DNA from: Thermoleophilia bacterium
GTDB lineage: Bacteria > Actinomycetota > Thermoleophilia > Gaiellales > JAICJC01
NCBI GenBank assembly: GCA_025928435.1
Contig: JAICJM010000029.1
Location: 1 to 28,588 of the forward strand
Reading direction: 5' to 3'
Length of the DNA stretch: 28,588 nt
Shown here: piece after piece, positions 21,282 through 28,572 of the stretch
Numbering within the stretch: position 1 is the stretch's first letter
How the letters are laid out: each line of letters starts with the position of its first letter
Made by a program: the position numbers and the translations under genes
Notes under the pieces: model-generated
Told to the model about the DNA's origin: nothing
Database searches by the model: none
Seen by the model: the letters and a program-made list of their open reading frames with translations, nothing else

Positions 21282-21310
21282 GGTCTCCGCGAACCTTCTC
21301 CGCGGAGGCC
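21282..21310 (+). terminator. Terminator-like hairpin after the sulfotransferase pair
   Basis: GGTCTCCGCG (21282-21291) pairs with CGCGGAGGCC (21301-21310), ten pairs including one G-U, around a 9-base loop. It lies between the sulfotransferase stop and the next small gene. Confidence 0.55.
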
Positions 21311-21368
21311 GAACAGGGCGCCCGGGCAGGGTCGCTCTGCTCGAAGCACATTCTGGAGGGGATGGGGG

Positions 21369-21575
21369 ATGAGCGTTTTCTACGCGCAGATCCGGTTTCG
21401 GGGCAGCCGCGAGTGGCTGACCGTGGCCAAGGCGGAGAGCAAGCGCAGCGCATTCGAGTACGCGACGGCCGCGTTCCGGCAGTCGCGGGACGACGACGGC
21501 CGCGCCCCGATCGAGGTGCGCGTCCTGGCTCCCCAGGCGGGCACGCCGGGGGCCGGCGCGCCTTCTTCCGCGTAA
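21369..21575 (+). CDS. Small hypothetical protein
   Basis: A 68-residue soluble protein I do not recognise: MSVFYAQIRFRGSREW, then a helix-like KAESKRSAFEYATAAFRQSRDD and IEVRVLAPQ, suggesting a beta-alpha-beta unit, with a low-complexity Pro/Gly/Ala tail. A GGAGG lies about 11 bases upstream of the ATG at 21369. A second ATG seven bases earlier opens another frame, but its product is Arg/Gly/Pro-rich and looks like a shadow. It stands alone between the sulfotransferase pair and the leader of the polysaccharide operon. Confidence 0.6.
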   Translation: MSVFYAQIRFRGSREWLTVAKAESKRSAFEYATAAFRQSRDDDGRAPIEVRVLAPQAGTPGAGAPSSA

Positions 21576-21653
21576 GCATCCCTCCTGACGTGCGGGCGAG
21601 TCCATCCCCGGCGCCGCATACGATGCCGGGCGACGCGTGAACCGGACCTTCGC

Positions 21654-21682
21654 TTGACAACTCAACGTCTCCAAGGCATCCT
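21654..21682 (+). promoter_or_regulatory. Candidate promoter of the polysaccharide operon
   Basis: Perfect -35 TTGACA at 21654-21659, 17-base spacer, -10 CATCCT at 21677-21682 (three of six match). It would give a leader of about 130 bases before the epimerase ATG at 21818. Confidence 0.5.
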
Positions 21683-21689
21683 CCGTCCC

Positions 21690-21817
21690 AACGAGCACGG
21701 CGTGCAGGTGCGAAAAGGGGTCCGACGCACGCCGAGCATCCGCCGCAGCCGCAGGGGTGGCACGGCGGCGTCCGCGTTTCACGGCGCCGGACCGACCGAG
21801 AACCTTTGGGGAGTTTG
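21690..21817 (+). promoter_or_regulatory. Structured 5' leader of the polysaccharide operon
   Basis: Non-coding stretch with two stem candidates: GGCGTGC (21699-21705) with GCACGCC (21727-21733), and CCGCCG (21740-21745) with CGGCGG (21763-21768). It ends in a GGGGAG ribosome binding site (21808-21813) before the ATG. I recognise no known riboswitch class. Confidence 0.4.
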
Positions 21818-22843
21818 ATGTTGCAGCATTCTCGAATCCTTGTCACCGGCGCGGGCGGTTTCATCGGCCATCACCTCGTCACCTCGCTCAAGGCGCGCGG
21901 CCACTGGGTCCGCGGCGTCGACCTGAAGGCGCCCGAGTACGCCCGCACGGAGGCCGACGAGTTCGTCGTCGGCGACCTGCGCGACATGGCCACCTGCATG
22001 GAGACCACGGCGGGGATCGACCAGGTCTACGCGCTCGCCGCCGACATGGGCGGCATGGGCTACATCGCCTCGCACAACGCCGAGATCCTGCAGGCGAACG
22101 CCCTGATCAACCTGAACACGGTCGAGGCCGCCCGCCGCAACCGGGTGCGCCGCTACCTGTACGCCTCGTCGGCCTGCGTCTATCCGGAGTTCCTCCAGGA
22201 CGAGACGGACGACGTGCGGCCGCTGCGCGAGGAGGACGCCTTCCCGGCCCAGCCGCAGGATGGGTACGGGTGGGAGAAGCTCATCGCCGAGCTCCTCGCC
22301 CGCTACTATCGCGAGGATCACGACCTCGACACCCGCATCGTGCGCCCGCACAACATCTTCGGGCCGCTGGGGACGTGGGGGAACGGCCGCGAGAAGGCGC
22401 CGGCGGCCCTGTGCCGCAAGGTGGCGATCGCCAAGCAGACCGGCGACCACCGGGTCGAGATCTGGGGCGACGGACGGCAGATGCGCTCGTTCTGCTATAT
22501 CGACGACTGCGTCGAGGGGCTCGTGCGGCTGATGGCCTCGGACTACACCGAGCCGCTCAACCTGGGCCAGGACCGGCTGATCTCAATCGCCGATCTCGCC
22601 GACATGGTGGCCGGGATCGCCGGGATCGAGATCGAGAAGGTCTTCGTCGAGGGGCCGCAGGGCGTGCGCGGGCGCAACTCCGACAACACCCGCCTGCGCG
22701 AGGTGCTCGACTGGGAGCCGCAGGTCTCGCTGGAGGACGGGATGGCGTGGACGTATGCCTGGATCGAGGGGCAGGTGCTCGAGCGGGCGGCGTCCGGAGG
22801 CGAGCAGGACGTCGTGAGCGAGGAGCTCATCTCTGCTGACTGA
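21818..22843 (+). CDS. GDP-mannose 3,5-epimerase-like NAD-dependent sugar epimerase
   Basis: A 341-residue extended SDR sugar-nucleotide epimerase. It has the NAD-binding ILVTGAGGFIGHHL at the start and matches GDP-mannose 3,5-epimerase (GME) through most of its length: ALAADMGGMGYIASHNAEI, SSACVYPEF with Cys120, YGWEK with Tyr150 and Lys154, GREKAPAALCRK with Lys193, WGDGRQMRSFCYIDDCVEG and GPQGVRGRNSDN. The Cys, Tyr/Lys and second Lys correspond to the plant GME catalytic set, with matching Tyr-to-Lys spacing. It probably makes GDP-L-galactose (or GDP-L-gulose) for the polysaccharide. The ATG at 21818 has GGGGAG upstream. First gene of the operon that runs to the GT4 gene. Confidence 0.88.
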   Translation: MLQHSRILVTGAGGFIGHHLVTSLKARGHWVRGVDLKAPEYARTEADEFVVGDLRDMATCMETTAGIDQVYALAADMGGMGYIASHNAEILQANALINLNTVEAARRNRVRRYLYASSACVYPEFLQDETDDVRPLREEDAFPAQPQDGYGWEKLIAELLARYYREDHDLDTRIVRPHNIFGPLGTWGNGREKAPAALCRKVAIAKQTGDHRVEIWGDGRQMRSFCYIDDCVEGLVRLMASDYTEPLNLGQDRLISIADLADMVAGIAGIEIEKVFVEGPQGVRGRNSDNTRLREVLDWEPQVSLEDGMAWTYAWIEGQVLERAASGGEQDVVSEELISAD

Positions 22844-22874
22844 GACGCCTCGCACGTCCGCGCCCACGTCCACG

Positions 22875-23663
22875 GTGCTCGGCGTCGAGTACTTCATCGG
22901 CGACCTCGACTCGGCCACTGCGACCGTGCTCGAGCGCGTCCGCAGCGGCCGCGGCGGCTACGCCTGCCTGTGCGGGGTGCACGGGATCGTCACCGCCCAG
23001 CACAGCGACGCGCTGATGGGGGCGCTGAACGAGGCCTGGCTGAACTTCCCCGACGGGGCGCCGGTCGCATGGCTCATGCGCCGCATGGGCGCCGGGACCG
23101 CCCGCAGGGTGGCCGGCCCCGACCTGATGCCGCGGGTGATCGAGGCCGGCCAGGAGACCGGGCTGCGCCACTACCTCTACGGCTCGACGCCCGAGGTGCT
23201 CGAGCGGCTCGAGGAGCGGCTGCGGGAGCGCTATCCGCGGGCGGTCATCGCCGGGCGCACGTCGCCGCCGTTCCGGGAGCTGAGCGACGAGGAGCACGAG
23301 CGCATCGCGGCCGAGATCTCTGCGTCCGGCGCCGACGTCGTCTGGGTCGGGCTCGGCCTGCCGAAGCAGGACGAGTGGCTGCGCCGCAACGCCGCGCTGA
23401 TCGCCCCGGCCGTCGGGCTGGGCGTGGGGGCGGCGTTCGACTTCCTGTCCGAGACGAAGCCACGGGCGCCGAGGTGGGCGCGCGACATCGGGCTCGAGTG
23501 GCTGCACCGGCTCATGAGCGAGCCGCGCCGGCTGGCCCGCCGCTACGCCGTCACCAACACGGAGTTCCTCGCCCGCGCCGGCGCCGCGATCGCCGGCCGG
23601 CACGGCCGGGCCGCGATCCGGCGGCTGAGCGTGCGCAACCGGGCCGGCGAAGCGTCCCGGTGA
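22875..23663 (+). CDS. WecG/TagA/CpsF-family glycosyltransferase
   Basis: A 262-residue GT26-type transferase, which adds an N-acetylmannosamine(uronic)-type or related sugar to an undecaprenyl-linked intermediate in exopolysaccharide, enterobacterial common antigen or teichoic acid synthesis. Family features: GVHGIVTAQHSDALMGALNEA, FPDGAPVAWLMRRMG, RVAGPDLMPRVIE, YLYGSTPEV, VWVGLGLPKQDEWL (GLPKQDEW at 161-168) and GVGAAFDF (183-190). The GTG at 22875 is the only plausible start in frame after the epimerase stop, 31 bases away. Lies in the polysaccharide operon. The donor sugar is not predictable. Confidence 0.9.
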   Translation: MLGVEYFIGDLDSATATVLERVRSGRGGYACLCGVHGIVTAQHSDALMGALNEAWLNFPDGAPVAWLMRRMGAGTARRVAGPDLMPRVIEAGQETGLRHYLYGSTPEVLERLEERLRERYPRAVIAGRTSPPFRELSDEEHERIAAEISASGADVVWVGLGLPKQDEWLRRNAALIAPAVGLGVGAAFDFLSETKPRAPRWARDIGLEWLHRLMSEPRRLARRYAVTNTEFLARAGAAIAGRHGRAAIRRLSVRNRAGEASR

Positions 23664-23684
23664 GCGTTTCGGCCCCGTGCCAGG

Positions 23685-23690
23685 TACCGT
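23685..23690 (+). promoter_or_regulatory. Possible -10 element before the polymerase gene
   Basis: TACCGT, then 6 bases, then the ATG at 23697. The gap also contains AGGAG, but only one base from the ATG, which is too close for normal ribosome binding. An internal promoter is possible. Confidence 0.4.
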
Positions 23691-23696
23691 AGGAGC

Positions 23697-25094
23697 ATGA
23701 GCATCCGCGGTGTGCACGGGCCGACCGGCTCCTCGAGCTGGTTCGGCGTGCCCCTGCTGGCCGCCGCGGCCGCCGCTGCGGCGGGCGCACTGGTCGTCCG
23801 CGAGCCCGCGGTCGCCGCCGCCGTCGTCGGCGTGGTCGTGATCGTGGCGTACCTGGGCGAGACGGCCCGGCGGCCGCTCGGCGAGGTGCTGATCGTCGGC
23901 GTGGTCGCCCTGGCCGGGTGCGTCGACATGCTCCAGCGCGTCAATGCGGGCCCCGCCTCCGGGCAGGCGGCCGAGACGGTCGTGCTCGTCATCCTGGCCC
24001 TGCTCGTGTGCATCACCGGCGTCGCCGTTCCGGCCGGCGCGGCGGGCCGGGCGCTCGGCCTCGTCACGATCTTCGTCATGTGGTCGCTCGTGTCGTTCTC
24101 GTGGGGCACGGCCGCGACACAGGGATTCCAGAACACGCTGGTGTTCGTGGCCGCCGTCCTCTTCATGGCCATCGCTGCCACCGTCGCCCACCACCGCGGG
24201 AAGATCGCCTACGACGCCGTCTCGAAGGCGTTCTGGGTGGCCGCGGCCGTGGGCCTGAGCCTGTACGCGGCCGGCGTCGCGATCGCGGGCCCGGGCACCG
24301 ACAAGGTGCTCTCGCCGCGCCCGTTCGGGCTCATGGGCGTCGTCCTCGTGGCATGGTTCCTCGGCGCGGGCCTGGTTGGGCGGCGGTGGGCGTACTGGGT
24401 GGTCGCCGCCGCGATCGTCCTCACGCTGCTCTCGCTCTCGCGCTCGGCGTTCGTCGCCCAGCTCATCCTCGTGGCCCTGGCCTGGTTCGACCTGCGCAAC
24501 TTCCGCGGCTGGCTCACGGCGATTGGCGCAGGCGCCGTCGCGCTCGCGCTCGCGATCTCCGCGGTGTTCCTGTACGCGCCGCTGCACCACCGGTTCTTCC
24601 ACGGCGACACGGCGACGGTGGCCGGCTTCAGCATCAACATCACCGGCCGCGACGCGCTCTGGTCGGCGAACTGGGGCTGGTTCAAGGAGCGGCCGCTGAT
24701 CGGCCACGGCGCCGGCGCCGCCGACCGCCTGACCGAGACGCTGCCCGACCGGGGCGCCGGCCACCCGCACAACGACTACCTGCGCATCCTGGTCGACTAC
24801 GGCATCGTCGGCCTCGTGCTCTGGGTCACGGCCTACCTCGCCCTCCTGCGGCTGACCTGGAAGCGGTGGCAGGCGGTGCGAGGCACGCGCGTCTACGCCG
24901 AGCACATCCATGCCGCCGCGTTCCTCGTGCTCACCGGCATCGCCCTGACGATGATCGTGGACAACCCGATGATCGAGCTCGCCCGCATGGCGCCGCTCGG
25001 CGTGATCGTGGGGATGTCGCTGGCGCTGCGGAGCCCCGAGCCCGCGCAGGACGGGGCGGCGCCCGCGCCGATCCCGGCCATGGCCGCCCGCTGA
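23697..25094 (+). CDS. O-antigen ligase/polymerase (Wzy-like) membrane protein
   Basis: A 465-residue polytopic membrane protein with about 10-12 hydrophobic segments. The Wzy_C/O-antigen ligase motif is clear: TGRDALWSANWGWFKERPLIGHGAG followed by a periplasmic-type loop and HPHNDYLRILVDYGIVGLV (His356, His358, Asp360). An LTLLSLSRSAFVAQLIL segment, also typical, precedes the large outside loop. It would polymerise lipid-linked repeat units, or ligate a glycan to an acceptor, on the outer face of the cell membrane. No flippase (Wzx) is in the window. The C-terminal 20 residues are Ala/Pro-rich. Confidence 0.87.
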   Translation: MSIRGVHGPTGSSSWFGVPLLAAAAAAAAGALVVREPAVAAAVVGVVVIVAYLGETARRPLGEVLIVGVVALAGCVDMLQRVNAGPASGQAAETVVLVILALLVCITGVAVPAGAAGRALGLVTIFVMWSLVSFSWGTAATQGFQNTLVFVAAVLFMAIAATVAHHRGKIAYDAVSKAFWVAAAVGLSLYAAGVAIAGPGTDKVLSPRPFGLMGVVLVAWFLGAGLVGRRWAYWVVAAAIVLTLLSLSRSAFVAQLILVALAWFDLRNFRGWLTAIGAGAVALALAISAVFLYAPLHHRFFHGDTATVAGFSINITGRDALWSANWGWFKERPLIGHGAGAADRLTETLPDRGAGHPHNDYLRILVDYGIVGLVLWVTAYLALLRLTWKRWQAVRGTRVYAEHIHAAAFLVLTGIALTMIVDNPMIELARMAPLGVIVGMSLALRSPEPAQDGAAPAPIPAMAAR

Positions 25095-25110
25095 TCCGCC
25101 CCGGCCCGGC

Positions 25111-26325
25111 GTGAGAGTCCTCGTCCTGCATTCCCGCTACCTGAGCGGCACGTCGTCGGGCGAGAACCGCGTCGTCGAGGACGAGGTCGAGCTGCTGCGC
25201 TCGGCCGGGCACGAGGTGCGGCTGTGGGCGCCGTCGCCGGACGGCGCCGCGGGCGCCTCGCGGCTGCGCCTGGGCGCGCGGGCGGTGTGGTCGCGGTCGG
25301 CCGCCCGCCGGGTCGCCCGGCTCGCGGCCGAGCTGCGGCCGGACGTCGTCCACGTCCACAACCTGTACCCGATGCTCTCCCCGGCGGTGCTGCGCACGGC
25401 GGCCGCGCCCGTGGTCGTGACGCTGCACAACTACCGCCTGCTGTGCCTGCCGGCCACGTTCCTGCGCGACGACCGGACGTGCGAGGACTGTCTGGGCAAG
25501 CTGCCGCTCCCGGGCGTCGTCCACCGCTGCTACCGCGGCTCGGCCGCGGGCAGCGCCGCCCTGGCGGCCTCACTCGGCCTCCACCGGCGGGCGGGCACGT
25601 TCCGGCACGTGGCCGGGTTTCTGGCGGTGAGCGAGTTCGTGCGCGACAAGCACGTCGAGGCCGGCATGGACGCGGACCGGATCCGGGTGAAGCCGAACTT
25701 CGTCGCCGCGATGCCCCGCCGGGAGGGAGCGGGCGGCGACTTCCTCTACCTGGGCCGGCTCTCGTCGGAGAAGGGCCTCGACCGGCTGGTCAGGCTGTGG
25801 CACGACATCCCCGCACGGCTGATCGTCGTGGGCGAGGGGCCCGACCGGGCGCGGCTGGAGGCGGCCGCGCCGGACACGGTCGAGTTCCGGGGCGCCGTGC
25901 CGCCCGATCAGGTCGGGGGGCACCTGGCGCGGGCGCGCGCGCTCGTGCTGCCGTCGATCTGCTACGAGGGCGCGCCGCGCACGGTGGTCGAGGCCTACGC
26001 CGCCGGCGTGCCGGTGATCGCCAGCCGCAACGGCGCGCTGCCGAGCGTGGTGGCAGACGGCGCGACGGGGCTTCTGGTCGATCCCGCCGATGGCGGCGGC
26101 TGGGGCGAGGCCGTCGGGAGGCTGGGCGACGACGCGGCGTCGGTGCGGCTCGGGCAGGGGGCCTTTGCCGCCTGGCACAGCCGCTACAGTCCCGAGCAGG
26201 GTCTCGCCGACCTGGAGGCTGCGTACACCGCGGTCATGGCGAAACCCGGGTCGCGAGGGCGGACATTCGCGACGACTGGCCGGAAGGAACCGGAGGACGG
26301 CGCGCTTGACTCCGTGTCACAATAG
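25111..26325 (+). CDS. Glycosyltransferase family 4
   Basis: A 404-residue GT-B retaining glycosyltransferase. The N-terminal acceptor domain has HSRYLSGTSSGENRVVEDEVELL and DVVHVHNLYPMLSPAVL, with a Cys-containing insert (HNYRLLCLPATFLRDDRTCEDCLG...HRCYRGS) common in one GT4 subgroup. The C-terminal donor domain shows FLYLGRLSSEKGLDRLVRL, then YEGAPRTVVEAYAAGVPVIASRNGALP with the E-x7-E pair Glu286/Glu294. Donor and acceptor are unknown. The GTG at 25111 lies 16 bases after the polymerase stop. The last residues overlap a candidate promoter for the downstream kinase gene. Confidence 0.9.
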   Translation: MRVLVLHSRYLSGTSSGENRVVEDEVELLRSAGHEVRLWAPSPDGAAGASRLRLGARAVWSRSAARRVARLAAELRPDVVHVHNLYPMLSPAVLRTAAAPVVVTLHNYRLLCLPATFLRDDRTCEDCLGKLPLPGVVHRCYRGSAAGSAALAASLGLHRRAGTFRHVAGFLAVSEFVRDKHVEAGMDADRIRVKPNFVAAMPRREGAGGDFLYLGRLSSEKGLDRLVRLWHDIPARLIVVGEGPDRARLEAAAPDTVEFRGAVPPDQVGGHLARARALVLPSICYEGAPRTVVEAYAAGVPVIASRNGALPSVVADGATGLLVDPADGGGWGEAVGRLGDDAASVRLGQGAFAAWHSRYSPEQGLADLEAAYTAVMAKPGSRGRTFATTGRKEPEDGALDSVSQ

Positions 26326-26334
26326 GCGTATCCC
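26306..26334 (+). promoter_or_regulatory. Candidate promoter for the chain-length regulator gene
   Basis: TTGACT (26306-26311), 17-base spacer, TATCCC (26329-26334), at the very end of the GT4 gene. It would give a leader of about 70 bases with GGAAAGG upstream of the GTG at 26409. Confidence 0.4.
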
Positions 26335-26408
26335 AGAAGTGCATTTGCCGAGCCGAGGCGGTGGGGCAGGCGGCCCGTTCGGACAGGACGTGTGGAAAGG
26401 CTCACTCC

Positions 26409-28091
26409 GTGGCTGAACAGCGGCTGACGACTCTCTCGGACTATCTCGCCGTACTCCGGAGGCGGCTCTGGATCGTGATCCTGGCGATCGTCATCGCCGT
26501 CGCCGCCGCCTACGTCGTGTCGAGCCGCGAGACGCCGGCATACGAGGCGACCTCGCAGGTGAACGTCGGCGCCAACTCGATCCAAACGATCCTGAACCCG
26601 GCGACGAGGATCTCGAGCTCGGTGATGCAGCAGCAGGTCGCCTCGGCCGCGCAGACGGCCCACACCACCGCGATCGCGAGGCAGGCCCTGCAGCTGGCCG
26701 GCGTGAACGACCTGACGCCGAAGCAGCTCCTGGACGAGAGCAGCGTGACCGCGAGCGACACGAGCACGTTCATCACGTTCGCGGTCACCGACCGGTTCCC
26801 CGACCGGGCGACGCGGCTGGCGACGGACTACGCCAGGGCGTACGTGAACGAGAGCAACCGACAGGCGGTCGCCGGGCTCCCGAAGAAGATCCACCAGCTG
26901 AACGCGAAGATCGCTGCGCTGCGGGCCCAGATCGCCCAGGAGGTCAAGCAGGGCGGCCAGTCGGCCGGCTCCGCCGACAACACCTTTCTCCAGGCAGATC
27001 TGAAGCAGCTCCAGACGCTCCAGAACGGGCGCGACAGCCTGGCGAACAACAACAAGGTGGCGCAGAACGCCGAGGACGCCACGAAGGTTCGGCCTGCGAC
27101 GACCCGAAACCTCGCAATGGGCTTCGGTATCGGCCTCGTGATCGGGCTCGTGCTGGTGTCGCTGGCGGAGGCCCTCGATACGCGCGTGCGCCACTCCGAC
27201 GACGTCTCCTCGCGCCTCGGCCTGCCGCTCCTGACCCGCATCCCGATCCCGCCGCGGTCGCTGCGCAAGGCCTCGAGCCTCGGCATGCTCGACGACGAGA
27301 GCGGCGTCCAGACCGAGGCCTACCGGAAGCTGCGCATCAACCTCGACTTCGCCAACCTCTCGATCAAGGCGCGCACGATCATGGTCACGAGCGCGACCGA
27401 GCAGGAGGGCAAGTCGACGACGGTCGCGAACCTGGCCGTGGCGCTGGCCCGCGCCGGTCGCCGGGTGGTGCTCGTCGATCTCGACCTGCGCAAGCCGTTC
27501 CTCGATCGCTTCTTCGACCTGACCGGACGGCCCGGCATCACCGACGTCGCCCTGGGCCACGTCACGCTCGATCAGGCGATGTGGTCGATCCCGATCCCGG
27601 GCGCCGACGGCGGCCCCGGCGCCGGCTCGCTGCACGTGCTGCCGTCGGGCCCGATGCCGCCGAATCCGGCCGACCTGATCGAGAGCTCGGTCGTCAGCGA
27701 GGTCCTGCTCGACCTGGCCGAGCGCGCGGACGTGGTGCTGCTCGACTCGGCGCCGCTGCTGCCCGTGTCCGACGGCGTCATCCTGTCGAACAAGGTGGAC
27801 GGCATGCTCGTGGTCGTCCGCGCCTCGACCGTCCGTCGCCCCGTCCTGACGGAGCTCCAGCGCGTGCTCGCGGCCTGCCCGGCGGCGAAGCTCGGGTTCG
27901 TCCTCACCGGCTCCGACGAGGCCGAGGGCTACGGGTACTACGGCTACAGCGGATACGGCGCCCCGACGGCCTCGCCCGTCCCGGCACGCACGCCGCAGGA
28001 TCAGCCGGGCGTGTCGCCGCTCGCCAACCCGACGGCCAACGGGGCCGAGGGCGGCGTCCCGGGGCAGTCGTCGCCGACGCAGTCGCACTAG
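26409..28091 (+). CDS. Wzz-type chain-length determinant fused to BY-kinase domain
   Basis: A 560-residue polysaccharide co-polymerase. Order: transmembrane segment at 20-37, extracellular Wzz domain with a helical, Lys/Gln-rich region (about 150-215), second transmembrane segment at about 235-255, then a cytoplasmic bacterial tyrosine kinase. The kinase has EAYRKLRINLDF, Walker A SATEQEGKSTT (Lys335), Walker A' VVLVDLDLRKP and Walker B VVLLDSAPLLP. A tyrosine cluster YGYYGYSGY (508-516) is the likely autophosphorylation site, followed by a Pro/Gly-rich tail. The GTG at 26409 is preferred (GGAAAGG upstream) over an in-frame start at 26361. It would set polymer length together with the Wzy-like protein. 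Confidence 0.92.
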   Translation: MAEQRLTTLSDYLAVLRRRLWIVILAIVIAVAAAYVVSSRETPAYEATSQVNVGANSIQTILNPATRISSSVMQQQVASAAQTAHTTAIARQALQLAGVNDLTPKQLLDESSVTASDTSTFITFAVTDRFPDRATRLATDYARAYVNESNRQAVAGLPKKIHQLNAKIAALRAQIAQEVKQGGQSAGSADNTFLQADLKQLQTLQNGRDSLANNNKVAQNAEDATKVRPATTRNLAMGFGIGLVIGLVLVSLAEALDTRVRHSDDVSSRLGLPLLTRIPIPPRSLRKASSLGMLDDESGVQTEAYRKLRINLDFANLSIKARTIMVTSATEQEGKSTTVANLAVALARAGRRVVLVDLDLRKPFLDRFFDLTGRPGITDVALGHVTLDQAMWSIPIPGADGGPGAGSLHVLPSGPMPPNPADLIESSVVSEVLLDLAERADVVLLDSAPLLPVSDGVILSNKVDGMLVVVRASTVRRPVLTELQRVLAACPAAKLGFVLTGSDEAEGYGYYGYSGYGAPTASPVPARTPQDQPGVSPLANPTANGAEGGVPGQSSPTQSH

Positions 28092-28143
28092 GCGCCCGCC
28101 GGCGGGTCGCGCGGGCCGGCGGCTCGCGGTAGGGCCCCGGAAA

Positions 28144-28176
28144 CACTTCGGCCCCCGCACCGCGGGGGCCGAAGTG
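28144..28176. terminator. Strong bidirectional terminator at the end of the polysaccharide locus
   Basis: Perfect 15-base inverted repeat, CACTTCGGCCCCCGC (28144-28158) and GCGGGGGCCGAAGTG (28162-28176), with a 3-base loop. It sits between convergent genes. On the minus strand it is followed by TTT. Confidence 0.85.
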
Positions 28177-28214
28177 AATCTCCTATCGCGGGGCTTGTCG
28201 CCCTCGAGCTGAGC

Positions 28215-28538
28215 CTACGACACGCGTCGAGTCGACGCGCGGCGAAGAAGCAGGCCCGCGCCGATCATGCCGACGCCCGCCGCTCCGTACAGGCCCAGGT
28301 CCGCTCCGGTGAACGGCAGGGTGCCATTGCCGCCGCTCGCGACCTGACCCTGGACACCTCCACTCGGGCCGCCCCCACCGGTGACGACGCCCTTGACGCC
28401 GCCTCCGCCACCACCACCAGGCCCACTATTCCCACTGGCCGGGGACGTAGCGTTTGCCGTGCCCGCTCCGATCGTCGCCACCACCGCCAGCGTAAGCAAG
28501 GCGGCGGCAACGGATCGGCGCTTCAAGCGCTTTCCCAT
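28215..28538 (-). CDS. Very short LPXTG-type cell-wall-anchored protein
   Basis: A 107-residue protein with a complete sortase layout. Signal peptide: KRLKRR then a hydrophobic run, with predicted cleavage after TANA (residue 30). Middle: Gly/Ser-rich GPGGGGGGG, then VTGGGGPSGGVQGQ. Sorting signal: LPFTG at 74-78, hydrophobic segment 80-98 and a basic tail RRASTRR. After cleavage by signal peptidase and sortase only about 47 residues would remain, with no folded domain visible. The ATG at 28538 is preferred over 28571 because a GGAG lies about 8 bases before it. No sortase gene is in the window. A surface linker or glycan attachment point is conceivable. Confidence 0.8.
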   Translation of the reverse strand: MGKRLKRRSVAAALLTLAVVATIGAGTANATSPASGNSGPGGGGGGGVKGVVTGGGGPSGGVQGQVASGGNGTLPFTGADLGLYGAAGVGMIGAGLLLRRASTRRVS

Positions 28539-28566
28539 TGGTTCGCTCCGTTCCGTTGACACGCCT

Positions 28567-28572
28567 ACCATA
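28567..28572 (-). promoter_or_regulatory. -10 element of the LPXTG-type gene
   Basis: Minus-strand TATGGT about 28 bases before the ATG at 28538, leaving a short leader that includes GGAACGGAG. The -35 region is near the window edge and not clear. Confidence 0.4.

Noticed and set aside
21362..21640. Alternative reading frame from the ATG at 21362 over the small hypothetical gene
   Set aside because: Product is Arg/Gly/Pro-rich and lacks regular secondary-structure pattern, while the frame from 21369 looks globular.
22827..24911. Minus-strand open frame of almost 700 codons opposite the glycosyltransferase and polymerase genes
   Set aside because: Composition typical of an antisense shadow; plus-strand frames show clear family motifs.
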